Below are positions 41,195 to 48,885 of a stretch of 64,000 nucleotides of DNA, piece by piece; position 1 is the first letter of the stretch; every line of letters begins with the position of its first letter. The stretch spans positions 124,001 through 188,000 of the forward strand of contig CAVWCC010000010.1 in the NCBI GenBank assembly GCA_963753385.1, written 5' to 3'. Source of the stretch: JALZKA01 sp963753385 (GTDB taxonomy: Bacteria; Actinomycetota; Thermoleophilia; Solirubrobacterales; 70-9). Below the pieces are notes generated by a model that was not told the origin of the DNA, did no database searches, and saw only the letters and a list, made by a program, of their open reading frames with translations. The position numbers and the translations under genes were made by a program.

Positions 41195-42553
41195 GTGAGC
41201 GACCTGCGCCCCGGTGCGGAGACGAGGCGCTTCGGGCGCACCGCCAGCCTGCTGTCTGCGGGCGTGGGCGCCGCGGGGCTCCTCACCTACCTGTTCTTCT
41301 CCCTCGCCTCGCACAACCTCGGCAGGACCGAGTACGGCGAGATCGTGGTGCTGTGGTCCGCGGTGTTCGTGACGATCTCGGTCGCGCATCGCCCGGTCGA
41401 GCAGATGCTCACGCGGACGCTGGCCGAGCGGCGCGCCCGGGACGAGGAGATCGGCAGCGCGCTTCGCGTCGGCGCCGGCATCCAGCTGGCAGTGGCGGCG
41501 GTGCTCGGGGTCACCGCCCTCGCCCTGCGCGACCAGCTCCAGGACGGGCTGCTCTCGGGCTCGGAGACCCTCTACTGGGTCCTCGTCTTCGCGGTCGTCA
41601 CGTTCGGCGTCAGCTACTACGCGCGCGGCGCGCTGGCGGGGACGCGGCGCTTCGCCGCGCTGGCGGCACTGCTCGTCTGTGAGTCGGCCGCGCGCTCGGC
41701 GTTCGCGCTTGCGGTCGCACTCGGCATCGCCGAGGGCCAGACCACGGTCGCTTTGGGGGTGGCGGCCGCCCCGGCGTTCAGCCTCGCGGCGGTGCCGCTC
41801 GCCCTGCTTGTGACCCGCGGGCGGCGTGTTGGCATCGACCCCACTGATTCCCCTCCTCAGCCGGTGACCGTCGCGGCCGGCGGCAGCTTCGCGGCGGCTG
41901 TGCTCGTGGTGATGCTCAGCGAGCAGGCGTTCCTGAACGCTGGGCCGCTGCTGGTCCGCGCATTCGAGGATGCCGCCGCCGCCGGCTTCATCTTCAACGT
42001 GCTGATGGTCGCTCGCGCGCCGGTGCTGGTGTTCCAGGGGGTCGCGACGAGCCTGCTTCCCCACCTCACCCGGCTGCGCACCCGCGGGGCAGGCGGCGAG
42101 GAGGCGTTCCACGATTCGATCCGGTCGACCCTGATCGCCGTGGCCGGCTTCTCCGCGGTGGTGCTGGCGCTGGTCGCGGCGGTCGGGCCGGAGGCGATGC
42201 AGGTGGCGTTCGGCGACGAGTTTGAGTACGACCGGCTGGGATTGATACTCGTGGCGGCCGGGATGGGGTTCTATCTCGCGGCCACGACCCTGAACCAGGC
42301 CGCGCTGGCCCACGGCGCGGCCGCCCGTGCCGCGCGCTGCTGGGCGGTGTCGGCGGCGCTGTTCCTCGCCTGGTGCCTGGTTCCACTCATCGAGGATGTG
42401 GACCGGCGGGTTGAGACTGGGTTCCTCGGCGGGGCCGTCCTCCTCGCCCTGCTTCTTGCTCGGGTCTACGAGACGGTCCCGAGCGGCGGGATCGGCCCCG
42501 ACTCCCCCGAGGAGATCGAGGCGCGCCTGGCGGCAGCCGACGAGGCCGGGTAG
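41195..42553 (+). CDS. Polysaccharide flippase-like membrane protein
   Basis: A 452-residue multi-span protein with about 12-14 hydrophobic helices, for example SLLSAGVGAAGLLTYLFF at the start and SAALFLAWCLVPLI near the end. The layout, and the typical FSLASHNLGRTEYGEIVVLW after helix 1, fit the MOP-superfamily (Wzx/RfbX) flippases for lipid-linked sugars. No glycosyltransferases are near, so its cargo is unknown. GTG at 41195 starts the frame. Confidence 0.72.
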   Translation: MSDLRPGAETRRFGRTASLLSAGVGAAGLLTYLFFSLASHNLGRTEYGEIVVLWSAVFVTISVAHRPVEQMLTRTLAERRARDEEIGSALRVGAGIQLAVAAVLGVTALALRDQLQDGLLSGSETLYWVLVFAVVTFGVSYYARGALAGTRRFAALAALLVCESAARSAFALAVALGIAEGQTTVALGVAAAPAFSLAAVPLALLVTRGRRVGIDPTDSPPQPVTVAAGGSFAAAVLVVMLSEQAFLNAGPLLVRAFEDAAAAGFIFNVLMVARAPVLVFQGVATSLLPHLTRLRTRGAGGEEAFHDSIRSTLIAVAGFSAVVLALVAAVGPEAMQVAFGDEFEYDRLGLILVAAGMGFYLAATTLNQAALAHGAAARAARCWAVSAALFLAWCLVPLIEDVDRRVETGFLGGAVLLALLLARVYETVPSGGIGPDSPEEIEARLAAADEAG

Positions 42554-42570
42554 GGGCCGACAGGTATTGG

Positions 42571-42612
42571 ATGAGCGACTCATGTCGCGAAACGAACATT
42601 GCCCCCCGGTAG
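42571..42612 (+). repeat. Structured leader module, copy 4 (antiporter leader mini-ORF)
   Basis: ATG opens a 13-residue ORF, MSDSCRETNIAPR, ending TAG inside hairpin 2. Hairpin 1 is perfect (GCGAC-TCAT-GTCGC); the following block is GAAAC rather than GAAAG. Hairpin 2 is CCCC-GGTA-GGGG, and its GGGG is the ribosome-binding site for the TTG start of the antiporter at 42622. Confidence 0.75.
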
Positions 42613-42621
42613 GGGAATAAA

Positions 42622-44454
42622 TTGTCCGATGCCGAGCTGATCCTGATCGCCGGCCTGCTGATGGCCGCGGGCCTCGTTGCGGCCAAATTCGCGGACCGCC
42701 TTCGGGTGCCGGGCCTGCTCCTGTTCCTCGCCCTGGGGATGCTCGCCGGTTCGGACGGCATCGGAGGCGTGGAGTTCGACGACTACGAGCTGACGCGGAC
42801 GCTGGGAACGATCGGCCTCGTCCTGATCCTGTTCGAGGGTGGGCTGGCCGCCGGGTGGAGAGAGATCCGGCCGGTCGCGGGCACGGCGATCTCGCTCGCG
42901 TTCATCGGGACGATCACAACCGCCGTGCTCGCGGGCGCCGCGGCGAGCTGGCTGTTCGACCTCGACTTCCTGGAAGGCCTGATCATCGGCTCGGCCGTTG
43001 CCGCGACGGACTCCGCCGCGATCTTCGCGGTACTGCGCGGCTCGCGCCTGCGCCGGCGCCTGGCGCGCGCTCTCGAGGGCGAGTCGGGCCTCAACGACCC
43101 GGTCGCGGTGATCCTGGTGCTCGGGTTTATCGAGTGGATCGAGGGACCGAGCTACGGCGCGCTCGACATGGCGGGCGACTTCGTGGTCGAGCTCGGCATC
43201 GGCCTGGTCCTGGGGCTCGCGGTGGGATTTGCGTCGCGGGCGTCCTTCCGCAGCCTCGACCTCCCCTCACCCGGCCTCTACCCGGTGGCGTCGCTTGCCA
43301 CGGCCGGGCTGGCGTTCGGCCTCGCCGACGTCTCACACGGATCGGGGTTCCTGTCGGTCTACGTCGCCGGCCTGGTTCTGGGAACCGGTCCGGTTCCGGC
43401 GCGCGGCTCGACGATCGCGTTCCACCAGGGGATGGCGTGGATCGCGCAGATCTCCCTGTTCTTCCTGCTCGGGCTGCTGGTGTTCCCGAGCGAGCTGGCG
43501 GACGTCGCGCTCGAGTCACTCGCGCTCTCGGCCGTCCTGATCTTCGTCGCCCGCCCGATCGCCGCCCTGATCGCGACCGCGCTAGCGCCGTTCGAGCTGC
43601 GGGAGCGGCTGATGCTGGGCTGGGCGGGCCTTCGCGGGGCGGTGCCGATCTGGCTGGCGACCCTGCCCGTGATCGCCGGCGTGGCCGCGAGCCAGGACAT
43701 CTTCAACGCGGTGTTCTTCGTCGTCGTCACCTCGACCCTGATCCAGGGCGCGAGCTTCGATCCGATCGCGAACCGGCTCGGGCTGACCACCGACGAGCCG
43801 GCGGTCCCCCAACCGGTGGTCGAGACAGGCACCGTCCGCCGGCTTGGAGGCGACTCGTTCATCTACGTCGTCCGCACCCAGGACGCGGCGGCCGGAGCGC
43901 TGATCCGCGACCTCGGCCTCCCGCGCGAGGCGCTCGTCAACCTGATCGTGCGCGAGGGGAGCGCGATTCCACCGCGCGGATCCACGCAGATCGAGGCGGG
44001 GGACGAGATCCACGTCCTGGCCCGCCGCGAGGCGATTCCGGCGGTCCAAGCGCTGACCGAGCGCTGGCGCAGCGGGCCCCTGGGCGAGGCCCCTCCCCCA
44101 CCGCTGCCGATCCGCGGCGCGCCGCAGGTCTTCACCGTGCGCCGCAGGACCGCCGCCGACGGGGATCCCGGCGAGCCGCATGAACTGGAGGGCGTCCCCG
44201 TCTCCGTGCGCCTGCGCACCCGGCGCGACGAGCCGGGGGTGCTGGTAGGCCTTGCGGACGGCCGCTACGGAGTCACGGACCGGCAGTTGGTCGCGGTCGG
44301 CGCTCGCCGCCAGATGGCCGACTGGGTCGGCCGCCGCGCCCGCCTCGAGGACCTGTCGCCGACCGCCCGCGCATGGTGGGAGGAAGTCGCGGGCGCCCTC
44401 AACGCCCCCGCCCGCCGCCGGCCGGAGTCGGCGGCGGACCGGACCGGGGGGTAA
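42622..44454 (+). CDS. CPA1-type cation/proton antiporter with TrkA-C domain
   Basis: A 610-residue antiporter. Residues 1-390 form the Na+/H+ exchanger core with about 12-13 helices, including GSAVAATDSAAIFAVLRGS (the ND-like ion site region) and GESGLNDPVAVILVLGFIEW. A TrkA-C/RCK_C domain follows at about 405-490 (LPREALVNLIVREGSAIPPR), then a further cytosolic domain. The domain layout matches YcgO/NhaP2, which export K+ or Na+ in exchange for protons. It starts with TTG after a GGGG Shine-Dalgarno in the leader module. Confidence 0.88.
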   Translation: MSDAELILIAGLLMAAGLVAAKFADRLRVPGLLLFLALGMLAGSDGIGGVEFDDYELTRTLGTIGLVLILFEGGLAAGWREIRPVAGTAISLAFIGTITTAVLAGAAASWLFDLDFLEGLIIGSAVAATDSAAIFAVLRGSRLRRRLARALEGESGLNDPVAVILVLGFIEWIEGPSYGALDMAGDFVVELGIGLVLGLAVGFASRASFRSLDLPSPGLYPVASLATAGLAFGLADVSHGSGFLSVYVAGLVLGTGPVPARGSTIAFHQGMAWIAQISLFFLLGLLVFPSELADVALESLALSAVLIFVARPIAALIATALAPFELRERLMLGWAGLRGAVPIWLATLPVIAGVAASQDIFNAVFFVVVTSTLIQGASFDPIANRLGLTTDEPAVPQPVVETGTVRRLGGDSFIYVVRTQDAAAGALIRDLGLPREALVNLIVREGSAIPPRGSTQIEAGDEIHVLARREAIPAVQALTERWRSGPLGEAPPPPLPIRGAPQVFTVRRRTAADGDPGEPHELEGVPVSVRLRTRRDEPGVLVGLADGRYGVTDRQLVAVGARRQMADWVGRRARLEDLSPTARAWWEEVAGALNAPARRRPESAADRTGG

Positions 44455-44610
44455 ACCACGCGCTCCGCGGACGCTTGCGCCCTTTCGTGGGCGGGGGCGG
44501 GTTGTGAGGCCGGGGTTGGGCTGGGTAAGGGGGTGAGGGGTTGGCGAGGACGCCGCGGTAAGCGGCGCGGGCTACCGACGTGTGAGGCCAGTTCGCCGCG
44601 GGTTCGCATC

Positions 44611-44653
44611 GAGAGCGGGATTCGGGGTCTATATGACCCCCAGTCCCACTTTC
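44611..44653. terminator. Palindromic hairpin, second copy of the 17129 palindrome
   Basis: GAGAGCGGGATTCGGGGTC, a TATAT loop, then GACCCCCAGTCCCACTTTC pair with two mismatches and two wobbles. The left arm is identical over 17 bases to that at 17129. Both copies lie between convergent genes, so a bidirectional terminator is likely. Confidence 0.62.
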
Positions 44654-44679
44654 GTTCGGTTCGCAAGCGTTTTCGCGTT

Positions 44680-44722
44680 GAGTGTGGGTTCGCACCACAG
44701 AGTTGGTGTCAATCCCACACTC
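44680..44722. terminator. Compound hairpin downstream of the palindrome
   Basis: GAGTGTGGG and CCCACACTC pair as a 9-bp outer stem. Inside, CACCA and TGGTG form an inner stem around CAGAGT. It may act with the preceding palindrome to end transcription from either side. Confidence 0.5.
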
Positions 44723-44813
44723 GGCGCCCGGACCTCCCCCTCAATGCCCTTGAGCGGCTTCGCAACGCCCCGCCGCCACGGGCAAGTCCGGTCACGCCGC
44801 GAAAACCGACCCC

Positions 44814-45500
44814 CTACTCCGCCCCGGCCGCCTGAGCGATGCGCTCGTACGCGCCGCCCGGGTCGGGGTCGCCGAAGACGGCCGACCCCGCCACCAGCAG
44901 GTTCGCGCCGGCGGCCACCACGCCGGGCGCGGTCTGAGCGTCGATACCTCCGTCGACCTCGACCGCGCAGCCGTCGACGGCGAGCGAGCGGAGGCGCTCG
45001 ACCTTCTCGGGCGAGGTCGGGATGAAGCTCTGGCCACCCCAACCCGGGTTTACGGTCATCGCGAGCAGCAGGTCACACGAGGCGGCGGCGTCGCGCACGG
45101 CCTCTGCGGGAGTGCCCGGGTTGATCGCCAGGCCGGCCAGGGAGCCGGCGTCGCGGATCGCTGCCAGCGTGCGGTGGGCGTGCGGGTCCGCCTCCTGGTG
45201 GATCGTGATGCAGTCGGCGCCCGCCTTGGCGAAGGCGTCGACCTGGTCGCCTGGTCGCTCGATCATCAGGTGCACGTCGAGCGCGCCCCCGGCGGAGTGG
45301 ACCCGGTCGGCGATCGAGCTCGCGACCAGGGCGCCGATCGTGATCGGCGGGACGAACCGCCCGTCCATGACGTCCACGTGGATCACGCGCGCGCCGGCGG
45401 CGATCACCTCGTCGACCTGCTCGCCGAGGCGCGCGAAGTCGGCGGACAGGATCGAGGGAGCGACGCGGCGCGTCGCGAACAGGTCCCTGGCGTTGCTCAA
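44814..45500 (-). CDS. rpe: Ribulose-phosphate 3-epimerase
   Basis: A 228-residue TIM-barrel enzyme of the pentose phosphate pathway. It shows VAPSILSADFARLGEQVDEV near the start, VIHVDVMDGRFVPPITIG with metal-binding His and Asp, HLMIERPGDQ, MTVNPGWGGQSFIP, and EVDGGIDAQTAP. The TTG at 45500 overlaps the stop of the zinc-ribbon gene (TTGA), which indicates coupling and a start ahead of the conserved core. Confidence 0.94.
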   Translation of the reverse strand: MSNARDLFATRRVAPSILSADFARLGEQVDEVIAAGARVIHVDVMDGRFVPPITIGALVASSIADRVHSAGGALDVHLMIERPGDQVDAFAKAGADCITIHQEADPHAHRTLAAIRDAGSLAGLAINPGTPAEAVRDAAASCDLLLAMTVNPGWGGQSFIPTSPEKVERLRSLAVDGCAVEVDGGIDAQTAPGVVAAGANLLVAGSAVFGDPDPGGAYERIAQAAGAE

Positions 45501-45724
45501 ACGGGCCTCAGCATCGAGTGGCGGCAATGCTGGCAGACCATGTCCTCGGAGCGGCTCATCCGCACGATCGTCTGGTGCTCGCCGCAGTTCGGGCACTGCG
45601 AGACCAGCTCGTAGCGGTGCAGGCAGAAGACGCAGCGAAACCGGGCCGGTAGCGTCGTCGGCCGCAGCCACGGCTCGCCGCAGCCGGGGCAGACCGGCCG
45701 CGGGAGGGTCTCCTTGTCAGCCAC
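45497..45724 (-). CDS. Small zinc-ribbon protein with four CxxC motifs
   Basis: A 75-residue protein with CPGC, CVFC, CPNC and CQHC, enough for two zinc ribbons. No catalytic domain is present. GTG at 45724 overlaps the rsmB stop, and its own TGA overlaps the rpe start, so it is locked in a tight rsmB-zinc ribbon-rpe operon. The function is unknown; an RNA- or protein-binding role is plausible from the neighbouring RNA methyltransferase. Confidence 0.78.
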   Translation of the reverse strand: MADKETLPRPVCPGCGEPWLRPTTLPARFRCVFCLHRYELVSQCPNCGEHQTIVRMSRSEDMVCQHCRHSMLRPV

Positions 45725-47057
45725 CGGCGGGTCCCTGAACGAGGCGCGCGATGAAGAAGCCGTCCGTGCAGTCACGGTCGGGCCGCGTCTCGAGGATCGA
45801 CCAGGCACTCTCGGGGAGGCCGGCCGCGGCCACGACCTCGCGGTTCTCGCGGTTCGAGATCGTGCAGGTCGAATAGACGAGGGTGCCGCCGGGGCGGAGC
45901 GCGCCGCGGCCGTTGGCGAGGATCGAGGCCTGCTCGGAGGCTAGCCTCGCGATCGTCCCGGGGTCCTTGCGCCAGCGGGCGTCCGGGCGGGAAGCGAGCG
46001 TTCCCAGGTCGGAGCAGGGCGGATCCACGAGCACCCGATCGTAGCCCCGGCCCAAATCGGCGGAGCTCGCGTCCGCGACCTCGACCGCCACATTCCGCGC
46101 GCCGACCCGCCGGCAGAGCTCGACGATCTGGCGGGCGCGGCCGGCGTCGCGCTCGACCGCGACCACCTCGCCCTCCGCCCGCATCGCGGCCGCGATCTGG
46201 GTCGTCTTCACTCCCGGCCCGGCGCAGAGGTCGAGGACGCGCTCGCCGGGCTGGGGGTCGAGGACCGCGACCACCGCCTGGGCGGCCCGGCTCTGCGCGA
46301 CCAGCGTGCCCTCAGCGAGCTCGGCGAGCGCGCGCTCGCCGAGCGGCCCCGCCCAGACCAAGCCGCCCGGCAGGTCGACGCCTGCCACGGGCGCGGCCGG
46401 ATGCACAGGCTCGCCCGTCGCTTCGAGCTCAGCGCCAAGGGCGGCCGGGTCGGCGCGCAGCGTGTTCACCCGCAGCGCCGTCTCGGGTGGATCGTTGATC
46501 GCGCGCAGCAGCGAGCGGGCGTTTTCAGGACCGAGCTCCGTCCACCACAGCGCAGCGAGCCAACCGGGGACCGAGTGCGCAATCGCTGCGTGCCCGGGCT
46601 CGTCGTCTGAGAGCGATTCCAGGATCGCCTCTCGCTCGCGGGCGGCACGGCGCAGAACGGCGTTGACCAGTCCCGCCGCGCCCGCGGCCCGGCGCGCACC
46701 GCCTCGGCGCATTCCGCCCTTCGCGAGCTCCACGGCGCCGTCCACCGCCGCGTGGGCGGCGGCCGCGTCCGAGAAGAGCAGCTCGAACAGGCCGAGGCGA
46801 AGCGCCGCCCTGACCGGCGGATCGAGCGTCGCGACGTCGCGCTCGGCGAGGCGGCTCGCAACCACGTCCGTGGTCCCGCGGCGCTGGACCGCGCCGAACG
46901 CCAGACGCTGCGCCTGCGCCCGGTCGCGCCCGGTCAGGCCGTGGCGCTCGGCGGCCGCGGGAAACGCGCGGTCGGCCCACGCGTCGTGCTCGAACGTCCT
47001 CCGCAGCACCTCATACGCCGCCCGGCGCGCCGGGGTTGCGGCGTCCGCGGAGCTCAC
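45717..47057 (-). CDS. rsmB: 16S rRNA (cytosine967-C5)-methyltransferase
   Basis: A 446-residue RsmB/Sun protein. An N-terminal NusB-like RNA-binding domain (about 1-150) precedes the methyltransferase with LDLCAGPGVKTTQIAAAM. The two cysteines lie in VLVDPPCSDLGTLAS and LVYSTCTISNRENREVV. It methylates C967 of 16S rRNA. It overlaps the fmt stop by 4 nt. Confidence 0.93.
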   Translation of the reverse strand: MSSADAATPARRAAYEVLRRTFEHDAWADRAFPAAAERHGLTGRDRAQAQRLAFGAVQRRGTTDVVASRLAERDVATLDPPVRAALRLGLFELLFSDAAAAHAAVDGAVELAKGGMRRGGARRAAGAAGLVNAVLRRAAREREAILESLSDDEPGHAAIAHSVPGWLAALWWTELGPENARSLLRAINDPPETALRVNTLRADPAALGAELEATGEPVHPAAPVAGVDLPGGLVWAGPLGERALAELAEGTLVAQSRAAQAVVAVLDPQPGERVLDLCAGPGVKTTQIAAAMRAEGEVVAVERDAGRARQIVELCRRVGARNVAVEVADASSADLGRGYDRVLVDPPCSDLGTLASRPDARWRKDPGTIARLASEQASILANGRGALRPGGTLVYSTCTISNRENREVVAAAGLPESAWSILETRPDRDCTDGFFIARLVQGPAGG

Positions 47058-47992
47058 CGCGGCGCGGCCGGGCGGGGCGCCGGATGACCGCGGAGGTACT
47101 CGGCGGCCGTCATCTCCCGCCTGCCCGCCGGCCGGACCCGCGTGATCCGAAGCGCGCCCGGATCACAGCCGAGGACGAGCACGTCACCCTCGCCGCGCAG
47201 CTCACCCGTCGCGACCGCGGCGCCGGCGGCAGCCGCGGCGGCCACGACCCCGAGGCGATCCCCGCCCTCGAGTTCCAGGGAGCTGCCGATATGCGGGTTG
47301 AGCGCCCGGACGATGCGCTCCAGTTCCACCGCCGGCCGTCGCGGATCGAGCAACCGTTCAGCCGGATCGATCTTCTCGGCGTAGGTCATCGCGGAGTGGT
47401 CCTGCTCGGTGAACTCGAGCGCGCCCTCGGCGCGCAGGTCGAGCGCTCGTACCGCGAGGCCGGCGCCCAGGTCCGCGAGCCGGGCCGAGATCGAGCCAAA
47501 GTCGTCGTCGGGCCGGATCGGCTCCTCCTCGCAGAGCGCAACCGGCCCGGCATCGAGCTCCTCGGTGACACGGATGATCGCGACTCCGGTGCGCCCGTCG
47601 CCGGCCATGATCGCCCGCTCGATGGGAGCCGCCCCTCGCCACCGGGGCAACAGCGACGGATGGACGTTCAAGAGCTCGAGCCGGGCGAGGAGCTCGGCTC
47701 TCAGGAACTGCCCGAACGCACAGACGAGGCCGAGGTCGATGCGGGCGCGCTCCAGCGCGGCCAGCGATTCGGGGTCGTTGACGTCGGCGGCCTGGTAGAG
47801 CTCCAGCCCGAGATCCCGGGCCGCGTCCGCGGCGGGCGGCGGCGAGAGCCGGCGGCCCCGTCCCTTGCGCCGGTCGGGCGGGGTAACGACGAGCGCGGGA
47901 CGGTGGGCGCTCGCGGCGAGCCGGCGCAGCACCGTCGCCGCGAACTCAGACGTCCCGAAGTAGGCGAGCCGCGCCGGGCGCGACGCGCTCAT
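47054..47992 (-). CDS. fmt: Methionyl-tRNA formyltransferase
   Basis: A 312-residue enzyme that formylates initiator Met-tRNA. It contains LAYFGTSEFAATVLRRLAAS and the active segment LNVHPSLLPRWRGAAPIERA with Asn and His. The C-terminal RNA-binding domain ends near GCDPGALRITRVRPAGRREM. The ATG at 47992 overlaps the stop of the structured linker mini-ORF. Confidence 0.95.
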   Translation of the reverse strand: MSASRPARLAYFGTSEFAATVLRRLAASAHRPALVVTPPDRRKGRGRRLSPPPAADAARDLGLELYQAADVNDPESLAALERARIDLGLVCAFGQFLRAELLARLELLNVHPSLLPRWRGAAPIERAIMAGDGRTGVAIIRVTEELDAGPVALCEEEPIRPDDDFGSISARLADLGAGLAVRALDLRAEGALEFTEQDHSAMTYAEKIDPAERLLDPRRPAVELERIVRALNPHIGSSLELEGGDRLGVVAAAAAAGAAVATGELRGEGDVLVLGCDPGALRITRVRPAGRREMTAAEYLRGHPAPRPAAPR

Positions 47993-48048
47993 TCAAGCCG
48001 CCTCAACAACGGCGGGAATCGGCTCCGTCCTCGCGGACTCCGCCTCAT
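47989..48048 (-). repeat. Second structured module family: linker mini-ORF between def and fmt
   Basis: The ATG overlaps the def stop (ATGA) and opens a 19-residue ORF, MRRSPRGRSRFPPLLRRLE, whose TGA overlaps the fmt ATG (ATGA). The RNA folds GCGG-AGT-CCGC and then CCGCC-GTTGTTGA-GGCGG; the GAGGCGG of the latter is the likely fmt ribosome-binding site. A related copy at 5608-5675 has a compensated stem 2 and a similar peptide. Confidence 0.72.
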
Positions 48049-48701
48049 GGGCTGCTCGGCTCTTCGCTCTCTTCGTCGTCGTGATCCGGCGTGAAACTCG
48101 TGCCCTCGCGGAGCGCGCGCATCGCCCCCTTGCGCTGATCACGCTCGGTCCGGTCGAGGATCAGGACACCGTCGAGGTGGTCGATCTCGTGCTGCAGGAC
48201 CCGAGCCTCGAGTCCCGCGGCCTCGATCAGGGTCGACTCGCCGGCCAGGTCGACCCCGCTCACACGAACGTACAGCGGGCGCTCCACATCCACTATCACC
48301 CGCGGCAGCGACAGACATCCCTCTGCGGCGGTCGCGAGGTCGCGCTCCGACGACCACTCGATCACCGGGTTGGCGACCGCGGTCGGCGTCGCGTCCGGGC
48401 CGGCCTGGAACACCAGCAGCCGCCGCAGGATCCCGAGCTGGGTGGCCGCGAGGCCGACGCCCATCGCATCGCGCATGATCCCGATCATGCGCTCGGCCTC
48501 CTGCGCGAGCTCGGGGCCGAACTCGCGGATCTCCGAAGCGCGAGAGCGCAGCACCGGGTCGCCGAAGGTGACGATCCTCGCCAGGGCCTCGTCGCGGCGC
48601 CGAATCTCCTCCTCGGTCGGCTCCGCGGGATGCGCATCTGCCTCAACCGGGCCCTCGGACGGCTCCGCCTCGAGCGCAGGATGTTCCGCGGTATCGGTCA
48701 C
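48045..48701 (-). CDS. def: Peptide deformylase
   Basis: A 218-residue metalloenzyme that removes the formyl group from nascent proteins. All three motifs are present: GVGLAATQ, EGCLSLP, and LQHEIDHLDGVL with the HExxH core. The first 35 residues and the last 25 are acidic extensions beyond the usual 170-residue enzyme. It is paired with fmt through the linker module. Confidence 0.95.
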   Translation of the reverse strand: MTDTAEHPALEAEPSEGPVEADAHPAEPTEEEIRRRDEALARIVTFGDPVLRSRASEIREFGPELAQEAERMIGIMRDAMGVGLAATQLGILRRLLVFQAGPDATPTAVANPVIEWSSERDLATAAEGCLSLPRVIVDVERPLYVRVSGVDLAGESTLIEAAGLEARVLQHEIDHLDGVLILDRTERDQRKGAMRALREGTSFTPDHDDEESEEPSSP

Positions 48702-48714
48702 GGACTAAGTATCG

Positions 48715-48882
48715 CTAGATGATTGATCCCACGGACTCGCGTACGCGGGGGCGCACGGCACCGAGCCGGGCGTGCACCGGGGACGAAGCCTGTACCGGTT
48801 GGTACAGGCGAGGAGCCGGGGTGCGATCCGGCGAAGTGTGTCCGTGCGTCATCCGCGTGCGTGAATTCGTGGGATCACTCAT
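48715..48882 (-). CDS. Possible 55-residue linker ORF between priA and def
   Basis: The ATG at 48882 directly follows the priA TAG, and the frame ends with TAG 13 nt before the def start. The peptide begins MSDPTNSRTRMTHGHTSP and ends RVRESVGSII. It is basic, with no recognisable domain. The DNA beneath is one large imperfect palindrome, so the ORF may be a by-product of structure. It matches the pattern of other linker ORFs that start at an upstream stop. Confidence 0.4.
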   Translation of the reverse strand: MSDPTNSRTRMTHGHTSPDRTPAPRLYQPVQASSPVHARLGAVRPRVRESVGSII

Positions 48883-48885
48883 CTA
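48715..48885. repeat. 170-bp imperfect palindrome filling the priA-def gap
   Basis: The terminal inverted repeats start TAGATGA and agree at 28 of 33 positions (including TGATCCCACG and ACGCGG). Nested inner arms GCACGG/CCGTGC, GCCGG/CCGGC and GCACC/GGTGC lead to a perfect central hairpin CCTGTACC-AACC-GGTACAGG. The whole gap could fold into one rod. It resembles a small palindromic element or a long attenuator. I found no second copy in the window. Confidence 0.65.

Larger units (their letters stand above)
44455..44813. other. 359-nt gap between convergent antiporter and rpe genes, rich in hairpins
   Basis: No gene is evident. The gap holds a CGCCGC-GGTAA-GCGGCG hairpin (44551-44567), a near-perfect palindrome (44611-44653), a compound hairpin (44680-44722) and a small CTCAA/TTGAG stem near 44740. 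The GGTA loop of the first recalls hairpin 2 of the leader modules but lacks the rest. Confidence 0.6.

Noticed and set aside
44533..44835. Short plus-strand ORFs across the 44.5-44.8 kb gap
   Set aside because: They run through three hairpins into the antisense strand of rpe and have no domain or ribosome-binding site.
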